Assembly: GCA_037576215.1 (NCBI GenBank)
Contig: JBANDB010000011.1
Coordinates: 1,922,001 to 1,986,000, forward strand
Direction: 5' to 3'
Source: Armillaria gallica
Lineage: Eukaryota > Basidiomycota > Agaricomycetes > Agaricales > Physalacriaceae
Length of the DNA: 64,000 nucleotides
Position 1 is the stretch's first letter, and the number at the start of each line of letters is the position of its first letter. The notes beneath the pieces are model-generated. The model saw only the letters and a program-made list of their open reading frames with translations. It was not told the DNA's origin and made no database searches. Position numbers and translations under genes: made by a program. Positions 1-10,505 of the stretch are shown one piece after another.

Positions 1-1
1 T

Positions 2-2246
2 TTCCATCGTTCCGTCCCTCCGCCGCAGCGATCATTGTCTCAATCAAGCGACCAATCTGAGATAGAGACGCCTCCGGTGTCTGCGCACCCGCATCCTCAT
101 CGTTCTATTCCTCCTGTTCCCGTAGAAGAGGTAGAGTCCGATCAGGAAGCAATACCATTACCCCCGCCGCCCCCAAGGCGCCCATCTCCTGCTTCAGAGG
201 AGCAACCCTTGATCATTCCTCCGCCCGTGAGAAGGGAGTCGGTGAAAATTCCTTCCGGTCTTGAAGTAAACCGGCGACCCCATACCCCGCCTATGTCGAC
301 TCCCACGGTTTCTGTCAGCGACCATTCTTCAGAACAAGAGATTTTGGACGAAGAAGAGGGTGGTAGGTTCATCAATACCGATCTGTCGAACACTGATAAA
401 ACTGCGCATCTATAGATCCAATTGATCCGATATTCCATAGCCCGAGCAGGCGTGCGTCGTATAACAATATTCAAGAACAGACCGCGTCACATATACGAGA
501 GCCCGCATCGCCATCCGCTTCTGTAAGTTCCCATATACGAGAACCCGCAGCACCCGTTGTCACAGAAACTGCATCGGCTGAGGAGCTTATTGAGCCGGAA
601 CCGGAACAAGAAAGGCGACGGACAATTGCTGAACGGATGGCGAAACTCGGCGGGATCAAATTCGGTGCTGCGCCTATTCCGACCTCGCGGCCTCCACCCC
701 CGCCTCAGAGGGCCCCCGAAGTTCAGGATGACAGTGCTGGAAGAACTCAACTGGAACAAGAAGAGCCGGAGTCTGCGGAAGAACCGGATGAAGAGGAAGA
801 GGAACGAGCGCGCAAGGAACGTATTGCCGCCAAATTAGCAAGTATGGGTGGAATGCGGATTGGAATGATGCCTTTGGGTGTTGGTGTTTTGCCACCATCG
901 TCGTCTGGTCCATCTCACGCGCCTCCACATCCATCTGTTCGAGCCCCTCCCATGCCTCGGGCACCACCGCCGACCGAAACGCAAGAGAGTGATTCTGAGC
1001 AAGAGAGTCAGGCAACGTCAGACGACGTGGTCAAAGTGGAGGCAGAAGAAGAAAGTGACGCAGAAGAGGTTCGATACGAGGAAGTTGATGAGGTACCTGA
1101 GGACATACCTCCCCCGCCTATTCCTACTCGCGAAGGCAGACGAGCGTCGGTGCAGCGTCAAGTGTCGACGGACGTTCCGCAGGCTACACAACCACCCTCT
1201 CGCCCTCCTCCTCCTCCTGGACGTCCACCTGTACCCACAACAAGTCTTCCACGACGCACTAGTGTCCAAACTGTGACATCTATCAAATCATCCCATAGTG
1301 GTTCTAGCGCTAATCCTCCTCAGACACATAAACCCCAGTATGACTTTGTCATGGTCGAGGAACCTGAGGCGCAAGATATTCCTCCAAAACTTGTTACTCG
1401 ACCTCCTCCTCGAGGACCGCCGCCGCCACCACCGCCATTCTCTGACAACACTCCTTCCCGAATGGAGCTGTCCGACAGTGTATCGTCGCAGTGGGAGCTC
1501 CCGTCAATTCCGAGCTCCTCGCTTGAATTTGGTTCCGGTGGAAACATGTCGGTGCCGTGGAATGATGATGTAGCGGAAACAGAGACTGCTGTCCCTGCTC
1601 CTGCTCCTGCACCCGAGATCATCAAGCTCACAAAGAGCCAAGAAGACGCGGTTCTGACCTCAGAGGAATTGATTGCGATATGGGGTCGTATTGGCGTTCA
1701 AGTGTGTGAAGTGGCCACGTCTTTGAGTGATAAATCGAAGAAAGCGTTGATTGGCGATGGGACATATCATGGATTCATCGAGGCCGTCTTGAACGAGGTA
1801 CCAGGAGCAGCGCCGCCTTCTCCTCCATCATATGGATATATCATCTATATGCAGTCGGGTTCTTCGGTGCAGAAGAGGGCAGGAGAGATCATGCCTGGAG
1901 ATGTTGTGTGGCTTTCGGATGCCAAGTTGAAAGGTCACAAAGGTATTCAGACGTATAGTCAACATGTGGGCACGAAGGAGCCGCTTGTTGGTATTATCAG
2001 CGAGTTTGAAGCGAAGAAGTTCAAACTCAGAGTGTTCCAGGCGAACCAGCATGTCGGGCAGCAGGTAATTTCTTTTAAATTCCTAACCTGTTATGGCCTT
2101 GTTAATGATCGTTCTAGACGGTGGAGTCAGTAAGCTACCGCTTGGAGGACCTGAAGAGCGGTGTTGTGAAGGTATGTGTCGTATAAGTCAAATATCATAT
2201 CCCTGCTGACTCCTTCGATTAGGTTTTCCGGATTTTGGAAGCATAA
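2..2246 (+). CDS. BBC1: Bbc1/Mti1-like actin-patch protein, 3' part
   Basis: Partial at the 5' end; the frame is open from the first base. The exons I read are 2-362, 416-2064, 2118-2171 and 2223-2246 (stop TAA). Most of the protein is low complexity: poly-proline runs and acidic stretches, with two copies of a short block built on 'ERMAKLGG' and 'ERIAAKLASMGGMRIG'. The last ~160 residues form a folded domain ('SEELIAIWGRIGVQV', 'GDVVWLSDAKLKGHKG', 'VVKVFRILEA'). This matches the C-terminal domain of the fungal Bbc1/Mti1 family, whose members carry an N-terminal SH3 domain and act at cortical actin patches with type I myosins and WASP. The SH3 domain would lie upstream of the window. The family call rests on the tail domain and the repeats; the SH3 cannot be seen here. 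Confidence 0.8.
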
Positions 2247-2458
2247 TCAATGAAGGCAGAGCAGATGGATATTATTCATCATTTTTTCAAAAGTTCGAGT
2301 CAAATTCCATTCAGTTACGTAGTACATGCGCAACGGGAAGGATCAAAACATGGATACTATGGACATCGTTGGTATAGGACTAGGAGGAGGACATCATGCA
2401 CTCACTTGGGCGGTAACAATAGTCAGCTTGGATTCTATAATCATAACGCATTCAGCAT

Positions 2459-3084
2459 CTACCGAGTGAGAGTGTGCCCACCAGCACCATCGCCTTTGAG
2501 ATTACGTCCGGAATAGTCCTCGACAAGCTTCTGGTATTCAGCTAAGCATGTAGAAGTCAGGGTTGTTAGTTATTGGACGATGATCAAGCGCACTCTTTAC
2601 TGAAGTATTGTCTGACTTCTGTTTCTTGGTAGGTGGGTCTGCAAGTGTCGAGTCGGCGGCAGTTGGGAGTGGTCGTTTCCCTCGATTCCTCTGGTATATG
2701 ATGAATGGTTGTTCTGCTGCTGATGGGGGTCAACTCACGAAACGGTTATCAAAGTTTCTCTTTCTGGTGACCACATTCATGATAAGCAGAGAACGATGGA
2801 AAGTATATCAAGCGCTGACCTTTCAAGATCCTCTTCACGTTTACGCTTTTCGTCGGTTTCCTGTAAAGAGATTCCCCTGTCTTCAGGGCTGAACGCAAAA
2901 CGAAGATGGGAGATGAGAATGATACATATCATACCTTCATGCTGCGTTGGATGCGGTCTAGGAAAGAACCATCGTTAGAAAAGACATTGACAGGTTTGAC
3001 TCCTGGCTTAGGTTTAGGTGGTGGGGGTATAGGATAGGTGTAACCTGCGTAGCCGTTGACGTTGGGATAAAATGCTTGAGACAT
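2459..3084 (-). CDS. TRIR: TRIR-like small nuclear protein (C19orf43 family)
   Basis: Five exons on the minus strand: 2935-3084, 2820-2860, 2739-2763, 2601-2690 and a last exon from about 2530 down to the stop at 2459. The N-terminus is Pro-rich and is followed by 'PVNVFSNDGSFLDRIQRSMK', then a Lys/Arg/Glu helix, a basic 'RGKRPLP' patch, 'KKQKSDN' and a C-terminal 'LVEDYSGRNLKGDG'. Order and wording match animal TRIR (NDGSFL, the KKQK patch, a short helical tail), described as an RNase that interacts with telomerase RNA. The protein is about 125 aa, somewhat shorter than human TRIR. The last intron is uncertain: an acceptor at 2531 keeps frame, while one at 2542 would give a longer tail ('EYQKL') but in a different phase. 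It converges on the BBC1 gene. Confidence 0.7.
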
Positions 3085-3285
3085 CGTGGTGGTGAAGGAG
3101 TGTTGTGGCTGTGTCCCGTCAGGTCCGCAGAAATTTCGAGAAATGATCTTCCGAAAATTTGAACCTCAGGCCTTTGGAAATAATGCAGCGTGCACAATGT
3201 TGTAAGAGGCTGATTAGGACACTAAATGCTCACTATTGGGCTGGAGTCCTTAGCAAAAACTAAAGATAATCTTGACAATAAGTAT

Positions 3286-3290
3286 AAAAA
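3286..3290 (-). terminator. Pol III T-run terminator of tRNA-Val
   Basis: Five T residues on the minus strand, four bases after the tRNA 3' end. Confidence 0.6.
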
Positions 3291-3294
3291 TAAT

Positions 3295-3374
3295 GATTCA
3301 ACTGAGGCTTGAACTCAGGACCTTGTGTGTGCACAAATGTGAGACACAAGTCATAACCACTAGACCATTGAATC
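3295..3374 (-). tRNA. tRNA-Val(CAC) with 8-nt intron
   Basis: The minus strand folds into a full cloverleaf. A perfect 7-bp acceptor stem (GATTCAA/TTGAATC) and a D arm GTC...GAC are followed by an anticodon stem TGTGT/ACACA with anticodon CAC. The T arm is CTGAG-TTCAAGC-CTCAG. The anticodon arm fits only if 8 nt (TTTGTGCA, plus-strand 3330-3337) after position 37 are removed, the canonical place for a nuclear tRNA intron. A run of five T follows on the transcribed strand (plus-strand A5 at 3286-3290), as expected for a Pol III terminator. Confidence 0.88.
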
Positions 3375-3758
3375 TACAGCCTTTGGTAATACCGTTTCTA
3401 TATTAGTAACCTGAATAGATGAAGGTCGACTATTGGCAAGGATGATTGTGTCAGACGATGGCCAGGTTATTGCACGCTACCATGGCCCGGTACTCACAAG
3501 CTTCTGTCATGAAAGAATGTCAAAGGACACCAAGGTGGTTTCTTGCTTGACAAGTTGTACATATTACCAGACTATTTCAGCGCAACAATAGGAATTATGG
3601 CAAGTCCATCATCGTTTATTCAATCATGATACCAAGGGCGCTTAGCACAATCCTATTGAATCCAAAGATGCTGTATTGCCATTTCCAAAAGCTCTCTTCC
3701 ATTGTTCCCCGTCGACGGTCGCTGGCCTTGCTAACTGCCTTACTCTCGCAGATTCGCA
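3375..3758. other. Intergenic, tRNA to membrane-protein gene
   Basis: No gene was seen. It should hold the promoter and possibly a signal-peptide exon of the downstream gene. A good acceptor (tcgcag) sits at about 3753, just before the first in-frame ATG at 3759, so a missing upstream exon is likely. Confidence 0.4.
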
Positions 3759-4914
3759 ATGCAACTTCTTAACTTGACCTATGATGACAGACTAACCGAT
3801 ATTCTCAAATACGTGGGATCGTGGACTAACAATGGATCATATAATGCTAGTAATTTTGGTGAAACCGGGACTCTATCTTTTACAAGAGACTCAACAGCCC
3901 GGGTAATCTTCACTTTCCCTGGTGAGTTCCTGCTACGGTACCCCTTCGAAAATGACATTTACTGTTTTTCAGTACCGGCTAATGCTTTCTACTACTACGG
4001 CATCCGTCGCTGCTGTGGAGGGGTGTATCAAATATGTATCGACTGCGATCATTTGGACATCTCTGACGTGGAGAAGGTAGACGCTGTCAACGAAACTGAC
4101 GATGGTAGAAATCCTCCAGTGAGTGTGAGCATCCACCCATCTACACTACGATTTTCACCACGCGGGCAGGTCATCTTGTTCTCTAAATCCTTTGATACAC
4201 CAGGAGTGCATACGATTACCTTAATCAACCACCATGATAAACGGTTCGGCGGGAATTCAGAGTTGACGCTGGACAGGTTTGTGCTTCAGGTTGAAAACCA
4301 AGCCTTCGCTTCGACGTTGACATCTGGAGCATCCTCCTCCATCTCTGCAACCTCATTGATTACTCCGGAGGCATCCCAGCCGAATACAACTTCGTCTCCC
4401 GCCTCTGGTCCGCTTATAGGTGTCTTCGGAGGAGTTCTGGGAGGCATCGTGACTATCTCACTGTGCTTAATTATATGGTTTTTCCTGCGATGTCGTCATC
4501 ATATCCAGCGCACAAATATGCATACCCTCCCCCCCCGCCTATACCGTGGCCGCCAACTCTGACTATACATCACGGAAAACAAACAGGGCTTCCGTAGTTG
4601 CTGGGCTATCAGCTTCGAATGCATCGCCGGGACGTATACAGCCCTCATCACGTATGGTCTCCAGAGAACGCCTGCCACGGCATGAAATTGATGCAGGCAG
4701 AGTAGATGTTGATGATGGCAATTTCGGAACGCTCCCGCCTCAATACGAGGTTGTTTTCAGCGATGGACGCCTTAATAGTGAACGAATTGTCATCAGAGGA
4801 CCGAGCCGCAGGTTGTCTAGACCTGAGCTTCAAAGGCCTCTCCCCTTGGAAGGTGAACCTTTCGGAGCTTCTGGGCAGCCTTCGGCGCAACCAACCGGAC
4901 CCTTGTCGCGTTAG
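3759..4914 (+). CDS. Single-pass membrane protein, beta-sandwich ectodomain
   Basis: Ectodomain, then a Ser/Thr-rich stalk, one transmembrane segment and a basic cytosolic tail. The ectodomain begins 'NLTYDD' and includes 'VIFTFPVPANAFYYYGIRR', a motif pattern common in Agaricomycete surface proteins with a galactose-binding-like fold. An intron is clear at 3922-3972. The membrane segment is the Gly/Val/Ile/Leu stretch encoded at about 4408-4485, and the tail contains 'LPPQYEVVFSD'. The frame is lost in a run of eight C at 4529-4536; with seven C the tail reads on ('PPAYTVAANSDYTS') to the stop at 4912-4914. No signal peptide is encoded at 3759, so the true start is probably in an upstream exon. 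The function is unknown. Confidence 0.6.
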
Positions 4915-5521
4915 ACTTCATCACGAACTTATCTAGGTTGACGAGGACAGCCTTTTGTTAGTTATTCTGTATTCCCCACTTTTTGAGCTTCCAGAGAGTT
5001 ATTGTTTTCCCTCGATTCTTCGACACTCCGACTTGATTTCGATGTAGAGTACGTACAGAATACAATATTTACTGTCACACCTGGATGCTAGATGCCAAGT
5101 GAACACCATTGAGGGAGCTAGCCCGCGCGCGTCGATGGGGCTCCTGAACAGAAATATGAGATGGAAACGCACTAGCTCATACAGGGCGCATAGTTTCAGT
5201 CTATCAATCGAAGGGGGATACATCTCTCATCTACCCAGTTCACTACGGGGCCATGCTGCGGTGCGACGGTACAGCCTATCGCGGTATGCCCGGTAACTTG
5301 TCATTCATGAATGCATAGCCACGACTGCTGTTAATATTTCTATGTGGTTAGAACTTGACTAACCACATCTTAACGATCCGATTCCCAGAACGCGCCACCG
5401 TGGGAACAACACGAAATTCGAAGCACCGTGGGAACGACACGCCTTTTACAAACTTCCCTTCCGTCGCCCGCCACGGAGTCGATTCCAGGCCCCTAGAAAT
5501 AATTCTTGCGGCACCTCCAAA
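4915..5521. other. Intergenic
   Basis: No gene or RNA recognised. At 5395-5435 a short phrase (cgtgggaac-acac-gaaattcgaagcac / cgtgggaacgacac) repeats, directly upstream of the MFS transporter. Confidence 0.4.
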
Positions 5522-7945
5522 ATGTCTCGCCGCAGGCTGGTGGGCCAGCCATTACTGTATGTTGTATCTATCTTCGCCAGTCTAGGCGTATTTCTTGTGG
5601 GTTCCCATGTTTCTGCAAGGTGGAAATCGCCAGCTTATCACGTCTTCCCCAGTTTGGGTATGATCAAGGGTAAGAAGCCGCGGAACCTTGCACAGTATAG
5701 AAGCAGCAGTTCATGGCTTTCGCAGTGTCATGTCGGGTATCATAACGGGTCCCCATTTCATCCAGTTTTTCGGTAGGCCGGGACCGATACAGGTAGGGAG
5801 TATGGTTGCTGTGTTGGAGGTGGTGCATTCGGTATGTCTTCTCCGTATGTTATTGTGAAGTCTGTTCTGACTGTGAACATCTGTAGTGACTTCTCTAGCC
5901 GCTGGTCGAGTAGGCGACATCATTGGCCGAAAGGGAACACTATTCATCGGGGCTCTGGTGTTCACCCTGGGCGGGGTGGTACAGACATTTACTACCGGAT
6001 TCGCAGTAATGGTGGTGGGACGAATTGTCAGTGGATTTGGCGTTGGTCTTCTATCGTGCGTTATAATCTTAGGGCTGGTCGTGTGCCCATCGCTGACGTT
6101 TTCGCAGCACTATCGTGCCTATTTATCAGAGTGAAATATCACCGCCAAATCATGTATGACGTCATCCCGTTCATATCCACTGTTGGCTAAATTCTTGCAG
6201 AGAGGAGCCCTGGCTTGCGTAGAGTTCACTGGCAATATCTTTGGCTACGCGTTTTCTGTCTGGACCGACTATTTTTGTTCGTTCATAGACTCAGACATGG
6301 CATGGCGGATACCTTTACTTGTTCAGTGTGTCATTGGCGCCATCCTTGCCGCTGGATCACTAGTGCTTCCGGAAAGCCCTCGCTGGCTCATAGACACAGA
6401 TAAAGATGACGAAGGATTGCGCGTACTCGCCGACCTGCATGGCGGTGACCTCGACAACATTGTTGCTCGGGCAGAGTATCAGGAAATCAAGGATAAAGTC
6501 ATCATGGAGGTACGCACTAGCAGGCTAAGCAACCTATCTCTTATTCGGGCATTGTTAGAGAGAATCCGGTGAGGCCAGGACGTATTCCATGATGTGGAAA
6601 AAGTATAAACGGCGGGTGCTACTGGCCATGTCATCGCAAGCCTTTGCTCAACTCAACGGCATTAACGGTAAGCCACACAGTATTCAATCTCCCTCGATTG
6701 ATACTCACTACGTTGCAGTTATTTCTTACTATGCTCGTGAGTGGCCCTCCTTTGCACTATGCAACCCGGATGCTTACCTGTTCCGCTTATCCGCAGCTAA
6801 AGTATTTGAAGGTAAGTAGTTTTTAGATATATCGCTGCAGATCGCATTCTCACGGTAAACGCTACACAGAGGCTGGTTGGCTAGGCCGACAAGCTCTACT
6901 CATGACAGGAATTAATTCCTTGATATATCTCCTTAGTACATTACCGCCGTGCGTTCCTTCCCCCATCTTCCGCCACTGCGCCTAACTCGTCGTCTTAGAT
7001 GGTACCTAGTTGATCGATGGGGACGTCGACCGATCTTACTGTCCGGTGCTGTTGTGGTGAATTTCCCTCGAAACTGTCTCCAATATCTATGGCTCACCAC
7101 CAAGTCTCTAGATGAGTCTAGCACTTTGCGCTACGGGGTATTGGATATATCTTGACTTACCGGAAACGCCTAATGCTGTGGTGGCCTGTGTCATCATTTT
7201 CAATGCCGCTTTTGGATTCAGGTTGGCCTTTACTCTCAGTCGCCCTTTCCCTTCGCTGATCTGGCTTCGTAGTTGGGGTCCACTGCCGTGGCTGTACCCT
7301 CCAGAGGTAATGCTCTCCCCGATTTCTGTAGCTCGGCTGTTAATTTTTCTAGATCATGCCGCTCACTGTACGTGCAAAAGGAGTGTCATTGTCAACAGCG
7401 ACCAATTGGGCGTTCAACACCCTTGTCGGTGAAATAACGCCTTACTTGCAAGAGGTTATAGAATGGCGCCTCTATTTTATGCACGGGTTTTTCTGTGCAT
7501 GCAGTTTCGTTTTGGGTATGTCGTTCTTTCTGTCTGGCCCCTGCTTTAACTGACGACCTTCTGAAGTTTACTTCTGTGGGTTGCTCCTTTCATCTCCCCC
7601 CGCTCCAACGCTAATATTCTCCCCTCAGTATACCCTGAAACGAAGGGCGTTCCTCTTGAAGAGATGGATGCTGTATTTGGTGAAGATGAAAATACTGGTT
7701 ACAAGACCGTTCCACTATCCTCTACTGATGAGCATGCGTCATTCTTACCTGGACCATCGTACCCACCAAAAGTAAAACACGCGAGGGGGGCGTCGAGCGG
7801 AAGTTCGAGTGGATGGGTATCGAGGATGTTCAACAGGAATGGAAGCAGGAAGAATGTTGGCATAAGCGAGGAAGAAGAGGCGTTGAGACCAGAGGAGGAG
7901 GACGCTGATTTTGAGATGTTGGAGAGGGATGGGACAGGACGATAG
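5522..7945 (+). CDS. MFS sugar-porter family transporter
   Basis: Sixteen exons: 5522-5596, 5653-5669, 5726-5831, 5887-6055, 6108-6153, 6201-6509, 6559-6667, 6719-6736, 6797-6811, 6870-6948, 6999-7056, 7112-7221, 7273-7306, 7353-7515, 7567-7575 and 7629-7945. The spliced product has the sugar-porter signatures in order: 'FGYDQGVMSG' (TM1), 'GRVGDIIGRK' (loop 2-3), 'PESPRWL' (loop 6-7), 'DRWGRRPILL' (loop 8-9) and 'YFLYPETKG' after TM12. It should be a plasma-membrane hexose or related sugar/proton symporter of 12 TM segments with a Ser/Glu-rich cytosolic tail. Exon 3 ends one base short of frame: GG at 5822-5823 needs to be GGG to give 'VLEVGAFVTSLAAG'. All else is intact, so a consensus error is more likely than decay. 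The substrate cannot be told. Confidence 0.85.
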
Positions 7946-8056
7946 CATGGGTGGTTAGATGTTTTGTAGATTTATCGAGCATATACCAATTGTAATAGTA
8001 CTCTCACAATAATTTCCATTGACGTACGATCAAGTCTGCTCAGTTGGCCGACGGCG

Positions 8057-8092
8057 AACCTGCCCTCAAGTGTCTCAACTGTGTCTCAGGTA
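8057..8092 (+). promoter_or_regulatory. Promoter block shared with second BTB gene
   Basis: The phrase gaacctgccctcaagtg upstream of BTB gene 1 recurs at about 9338-9354 upstream of BTB gene 2. The duplication that made the pair therefore included promoter sequence. A regulatory role is inferred only from this conservation. Confidence 0.4.
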
Positions 8093-8210
8093 ACCCTCCA
8101 TTGTATTTTTAGCATTACACTTCGGTGAGCCAAGGTGCCTTGTTCGCCAGCTTCAGCCTTTGAACCATGATATTGCTGCTCACACCGCTTCGCGTACAGA
8201 CTTCTTCGAG

Positions 8211-9133
8211 ATGGATACTGTGTATACCTTTGACGGCTCTGACACCACGGCCGATGTCGTCCTAGTATCATGCGACAACATACGCTTCCACGCGCACAAA
8301 ATTATTCTATCACTTGCATCGCCTGTTTTCAAGGACATGTTCCTGATAGCTCAGCCACCGGCCGATGGATCCATTCCTGAAATCCCAATGGACGAAGATG
8401 GTCAGACCATCGGGAAAATTCTTCGCTTCTGCTACCCCACTAAGGATCCGTCATTCAAGGATATATCTGAAATGTACCATGTGTTGGTAACCATGGCTCG
8501 GAAATATCTTATGGAGGACGTAGCTCTCAGGACTCGAAGTGAGCTGCATCGGTTCTGTGAGTCAGGGACGAAGCCCTTACAGGTTTTTGCGATCGCCTAC
8601 GCGATGGGATGGAAGCAGGAGGCCGCTGTGGCTGCAGAGAAGGCAATTCAAAGGCCTCTGCTGACCCTGGAAGATGACGATATCCCGGAACTCGACATCC
8701 TCGAGTCACCACGTATTATATTCCGACTTTTGCGGTTCCACAAACAACGTACAGACGACGCTTACAAGTTGGCTTACATTGACGGGGATAACGTTGACTT
8801 CGTATTCAAGAATAATCCCTTTTGCGAGCATCATGATATCTGCGAAGATGACGGGTATGGCAATGTCTATTTCCAAATCGTTCCGCAAAAATCATGGCTC
8901 CTGTACTACATGGGAGAGGTCCGAGGGTGCTCCTTCTCAATCCGACTACGGCGAGTCTTCACGGCGGTCACGAATGGGCGACGCGGCATGCTCGGAGTAT
9001 CGCAGAGGCGTGCCCTGAGTGCGCGAAATGTGATCTTCCCGCCCTCTTTGACCGGTATCTCCCCCAAACATATGTGAAACGCATCGGCGAGGTTCTAAAC
9101 AGGATAGGCGTCCACCTCACCTTGTGGCCCTGA
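8211..9133 (+). CDS. BTB/POZ domain protein, copy 1
   Basis: No introns seen. The BTB domain fills residues ~1-110 ('FDGSDTTADVVLVSCDNIRF', 'HAHKIILSLASPVFKDMF', later 'ARKYLMEDVALRTRSEL'). It is followed by the helical region and the C-terminal 'CPECAKCDLPALFDRYLP' block seen in the large Agaricomycete BTB family, whose molecular role is mostly unknown. The start is placed at ATG 8211 because it aligns with the start of the neighbouring paralogue. The frame changes by one base near 8942-8943 (CC would need to be CCC), after which the expected tail reads to the stop at 9131-9133. Without that base the protein ends at 9077 with an unrelated tail. Confidence 0.75.
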
Positions 9134-9594
9134 GACGTGTTGATGACTTATTTCAACAGAAATTCTGTCTGTAGCGCGTGTCGCGGTACTTATGCTGCGT
9201 GGTGACGTGCCAGATGGAAGTTGGTATGCTTGTATAAAATATTCTGTGTAATTGTACTCGCAAAAATTGTCGATAGAAGTACAACTATGTACGTTTCATT
9301 GTTTGTAAGTTTGTGCTGGACGTGACGGTCGCGGTAGAACCTGCCCTCAAGTGCGCCTGGGCCTTGGTTAGGAGTTTCGCTCACGTTTCCCTACTAGTGT
9401 CCAGCATCGAGTATCGACCTGCTCATTTCGTTGAGGTCCAGGGCTCATTAAGGGATTATCGCACGTTTCGGCAAGTCAAATAGTCCATTTATATTGTCAT
9501 CAATAACATCAACATCCATCTCATCAGTGCGCGCCAAGTGGTATCAACTGTTTGCATTGCTTACAGCTGCGCAGCTCCAGCCAATCTTCCAGAG
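9134..9594. other. Intergenic between BTB paralogues
   Basis: It holds the second copy of the promoter block (about 9338-9354). No gene seen. Confidence 0.4.
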
Positions 9595-10505
9595 ATGGAT
9601 GCTACATATTCATTCGATGGTTCAGATACCACAGCCGATGTCATCTTAATATCGTGCGACAACATCCGCCTCTACGCGCATAGATTCATCCTCTCACTTG
9701 CGTCGCCTTTCTTCAAAGACATGTTCGCATTATCCCAGGCGCCTACAGATGGAATCCTCCCTACGGTCCCAATGACTGAAGCGGCGAAACCATAGATCAA
9801 ATTCTTCGCTTCAGCTACCCCATCAAAGACCCATCGTTCAAGGAAATATCCGCCTTATACCATGTCATGGTGGTCATGGCAAGAAAGTACCTCATGGAGG
9901 ATCTTGTTATCAGGGTCCGAAGTGAGCTGCGCAAATTCTCCGATGCTGAACCTTTGCGCGTCTTTGCTATTGCGTACGCTATGGGGTGGAAAGAAGAAGC
10001 CACGACGGCTGCAAACATGGTGCTTGAAAGACCTTCATCAGCAAAGGATGACGACGATATTCCGGAACTCGATCTCTTACAATCTCCTCGTATCATCTAT
10101 CGACTTTTGAAGTTCCGCGAAAAGCGCTTGGATGAAGCTCTCAACAACGCGTTCATCGACCCGGATGAAGTCAGAATAACGTTTCAGAGCAAGCCTTCTT
10201 GCTCCGCTCATAGTCTCTACCAATACGACGGTGAAGGTGGACCCCCCCCCCTTTGCAGTATTCCGCAGATATCCTGGCTGCTTTGCTATGCAACATCGAT
10301 TCAAGCAGCAATTCGCAACCGTCCGACCTGGGAGGCTGTACGAACCGTGGAGTCCCATCTCAGATACGAAGCTAGAGACACTGCATTGCCATGTCCTGAG
10401 TGCAATATCTGTGATCTTCCATCCCTCTTTGACCGGTTTATCCCAGAGATTTATTTGGAGCGAATTCAATGCGCTTTAAGTCGCGTGAGTGGCTATCTCA
10501 GTTGA
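9595..10505 (+). CDS. BTB/POZ domain protein, copy 2
   Basis: Tandem paralogue of the gene at 8211. It has the same BTB core ('FDGSDTTADVILISCDNIRL', 'ILSLASPFFKDMF') and the same tail ('CPECNICDLPSLFDRFIP'). The frame is lost at 9783-9784, where GG should be GGG: restored, the protein reads '...GETIDQILRFSYPIKDPSF' and continues through 'ARKYLMEDLVIRVRSELR' to the stop at 10503-10505. As written it stops at about 9795. An eight-C run lies at 10242-10249, but the frame through it looks correct. The two copies differ at many positions, so the duplication is not recent. The function is unknown. Confidence 0.75.

Noticed and set aside
5522..9133. MFS and BTB genes as true pseudogenes
   Set aside because: Each has a single one-base loss in a G/C run with all splice sites and motifs intact, the same pattern as in essential genes of the window.
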